64,000 nt of DNA from Enterococcus faecalis_A (GTDB lineage Bacteria > Bacillota > Bacilli > Lactobacillales > Enterococcaceae), in contig JBPDWA010000007.1 in assembly GCA_051295955.1 (NCBI GenBank), positions 62,001-126,000 of the forward strand, given 5' to 3'. Each line of letters starts with the position of its first letter. Position 1 is the first letter of the stretch. The position numbers and the translations under genes are program-made. The notes beneath the pieces were generated by a model. The model saw nothing but the letters and a program-made list of their open reading frames with translations, was not told the DNA's origin and did not search any database. Shown here piece after piece: positions 62,596 to 64,000 of the stretch.

Positions 62596-64000
62596 TTATA
62601 AAGTTGTTCTATCCAACCATTCTTTTAATGTGGCCAGCTGATAATAGCTGGTAGCTAGTTGTTGCTGCGTACTAATAAAAAGAGGATACATTTGCTGATA
62701 GACTACGCTATTTTTGTTGATGGGCATCGTGCATCCTTTTATGGTAATCTTACGGACAGCTTGTGTTAATGATTCAACAGAATTCAAAGCCTGCCAACCC
62801 AATAAGACAGCTCCAAGCGCCGAAGCTTCTGTACTTTCCGTAAACACTAAAGTTTTCCCCAAGACATCGGCCATTATTTGCGCAAAAACGGGTGAGCCTG
62901 AAAAACCCCCTGAAGCATAAATCTCGTCAATAGGCCCATTTAATTCTTCTAATCCTTGCAGAATCCGTTTGATATTAAAACAAATCCCTTCAATCACTGA
63001 TCGAACCATAGTTGCTTCATTATGAATCCGACTTAAGCCTAAAAAACTCCCCGATGCTTGTGCTTCCCAAAGCGGTGCTCGCTCACCAAGTAAATAAGGC
63101 TGAAATAGCAAGCCCTGCGCTCCCGGTGCAACTTGAGCCACCTTACTCAATACGGCTGTGTAGGGATTTTCACCTGCTTTTATAGCTTGGGTTTGCTCTT
63201 TTTTCAAAAAATTTTGGCAAGCCCAATCAAAAATTCCAGCGCCATTACTCGTAGCACCACCGATCACCCAATGCCGGCGATCTAAAACATAACAAAATGT
63301 TTCCGCTGATGGATGAAGGTACGGCTGTGAAGCTATGTAACGCACAGCACCACTTGTACCGACTGTTAGGGTAGCTGTATCTACATCAATAGCACCTAAT
63401 CCTAAGCTAGATAACGGACCATCTGCTCCGCCCAGTATGAAGCTTACTGTCGCAGGAAGCCCTAATTTTTGAGTCCACTCTAAATTAATTTGTGTATATC
63501 GAAAAGTAGGTGGTGCCAACTTTGGCAGTTGTGTTGGTGCTATATTTAATTCAGCTAAAGCAAACTCATCCCAAGTAAAATTATGAATATTAAAATATCC
63601 CGTTCCAGATGCGCTACTGTAATCTGTGCGATACTCGCCAAAAAAACGAAAAAAAAGATACTCCTTGACTCCGATAAATTTTACTGCTCGCTCATAAAGT
63701 GCTGGTTGCTCCTTTTTTAGCCAATTCAATTTATGGAAAGGGGCCATCGGGTGCATAGGAACTCCGGTCGCTTGATATAAATGCTGGCCTTTACTCGTAT
63801 TTTTTAGCGCTTGCGCATATGAGGCAGCACGATTATCTGCCCAGGTAAGAACGCGCGTCAAAGGCTGATTATTTTCATCCATTAAAAGCAAGCTATGCAT
63901 CGCACAAGCAAAGGAAACCAATTCAATTTCATAATTAGATAACCCGCCCGCCACTTGGCGAATACAAGTCACAACTGCTTGGAACAACACTTCGATCTCT
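62596..64000 (-). CDS. gntK: FGGY-family carbohydrate kinase (gluconokinase-like), 5' end outside window
   Basis: The frame is open to the last base, so the first ~45 residues (phosphate-1 motif) are missing. Present are LTWADNRAASYAQAL, SGTGYFNIHNFTWDEFAL, GGADGPLSSLGLGAID, LTVGTSGAVRYI, QPYLLGERAPLWEAQASGSFLGL and YASGGFSGSPVFAQIMADVLG, all typical of FGGY kinases of the gluconokinase/xylulokinase type. LWEAQASGSFLGL is most like gluconokinases. The substrate is inferred and other pentose kinases cannot be excluded. Confidence 0.8.
   Translation of the reverse strand, partial: EIEVLFQAVVTCIRQVAGGLSNYEIELVSFACAMHSLLLMDENNQPLTRVLTWADNRAASYAQALKNTSKGQHLYQATGVPMHPMAPFHKLNWLKKEQPALYERAVKFIGVKEYLFFRFFGEYRTDYSSASGTGYFNIHNFTWDEFALAELNIAPTQLPKLAPPTFRYTQINLEWTQKLGLPATVSFILGGADGPLSSLGLGAIDVDTATLTVGTSGAVRYIASQPYLHPSAETFCYVLDRRHWVIGGATSNGAGIFDWACQNFLKKEQTQAIKAGENPYTAVLSKVAQVAPGAQGLLFQPYLLGERAPLWEAQASGSFLGLSRIHNEATMVRSVIEGICFNIKRILQGLEELNGPIDEIYASGGFSGSPVFAQIMADVLGKTLVFTESTEASALGAVLLGWQALNSVESLTQAVRKITIKGCTMPINKNSVVYQQMYPLFISTQQQLATSYYQLATLKEWLDRTTL

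Overview
The window is a Gram-positive, low-GC chromosome segment. Strong Shine-Dalgarno sites, a pdp-deoC-cdd-bmp-nup-deoB-punA-deoD nucleoside cluster, rplM-rpsI, guaA, coaA, mannose-family PTS genes and LXG effector genes all point to Enterococcaceae (Enterococcus or a near relative such as Tetragenococcus or Melissococcus). I cannot name the species from sequence alone. Several decayed genes (an alcohol dehydrogenase, a lipoprotein, LXG fragments, a split Rep, interrupted FtsK and integrase genes) show ongoing gene loss. No tRNA, rRNA or CRISPR array was seen.

Layout. 0-2.4 kb: a bacteriocin-associated (lactococcin 972 type) membrane protein, ABC ATPase and anchored protein. 2.6-6.6 kb: gpmA, an alcohol dehydrogenase pseudogene, a secreted Endo H-type glycosidase and a Fur-box iron-siderophore lipoprotein. 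6.6-19.5 kb: a nucleoside uptake and salvage regulon on the minus strand (pdp, deoC, cdd, bmp lipoprotein, three nup ABC genes, deoB, punA, deoD). A LacI-type regulator lies upstream of it, with an operator palindrome and a cre site, and add is transcribed divergently. 20.2-24.4 kb: a methyltransferase, an SGNH hydrolase, coaA and guaA.

24.4-31.3 kb: remnant of an integrative mobilizable element next to the 3' end of guaA (membrane protein, tandem duplicated XRE repressors, integrase, DUF3173 protein, split Rep_trans protein, repeat-bearing control region, XRE regulator). 31.5-36.1 kb: a type VII secretion LXG effector locus. It has Lap1-like and Lap2-like partners, an LXG protein with a Doc/Fic tip, a probable immunity gene, a free-standing Doc protein, and orphan cassettes with repeated LXG linker sequence and a nucleotidyltransferase tip. 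36.3-47.0 kb: an MFS/Rgg pair, an exported protein plus metzincin protease pair, a mannose-family PTS with a SIS-domain deglycase and two GntR regulators, and a Gfo/Idh/MocA oxidoreductase.

48.1-60.4 kb: a second integrative element inserted in the 3' end of rpsI, bounded by imperfect ~50-bp direct repeats. Its right half carries mobility genes (OB-like small protein, interrupted FtsK-like ATPase, Rep_trans protein preceded by two large hairpins, excisionase-like protein, frameshifted integrase). Its left half carries a compact minus-strand operon: TaqI-like adenine methyltransferase, a GHKL-ATPase plus histidine-kinase-like protein (frameshifted in A7 tracts), a receiver-like protein and an HNH nuclease. 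This resembles a restriction-modification system wired to a phosphorelay-like module and is the best candidate here for an undescribed defence system. 60.3-64 kb: rpsI, rplM, dps with a perfect PerR box, and a sugar kinase running off the window.
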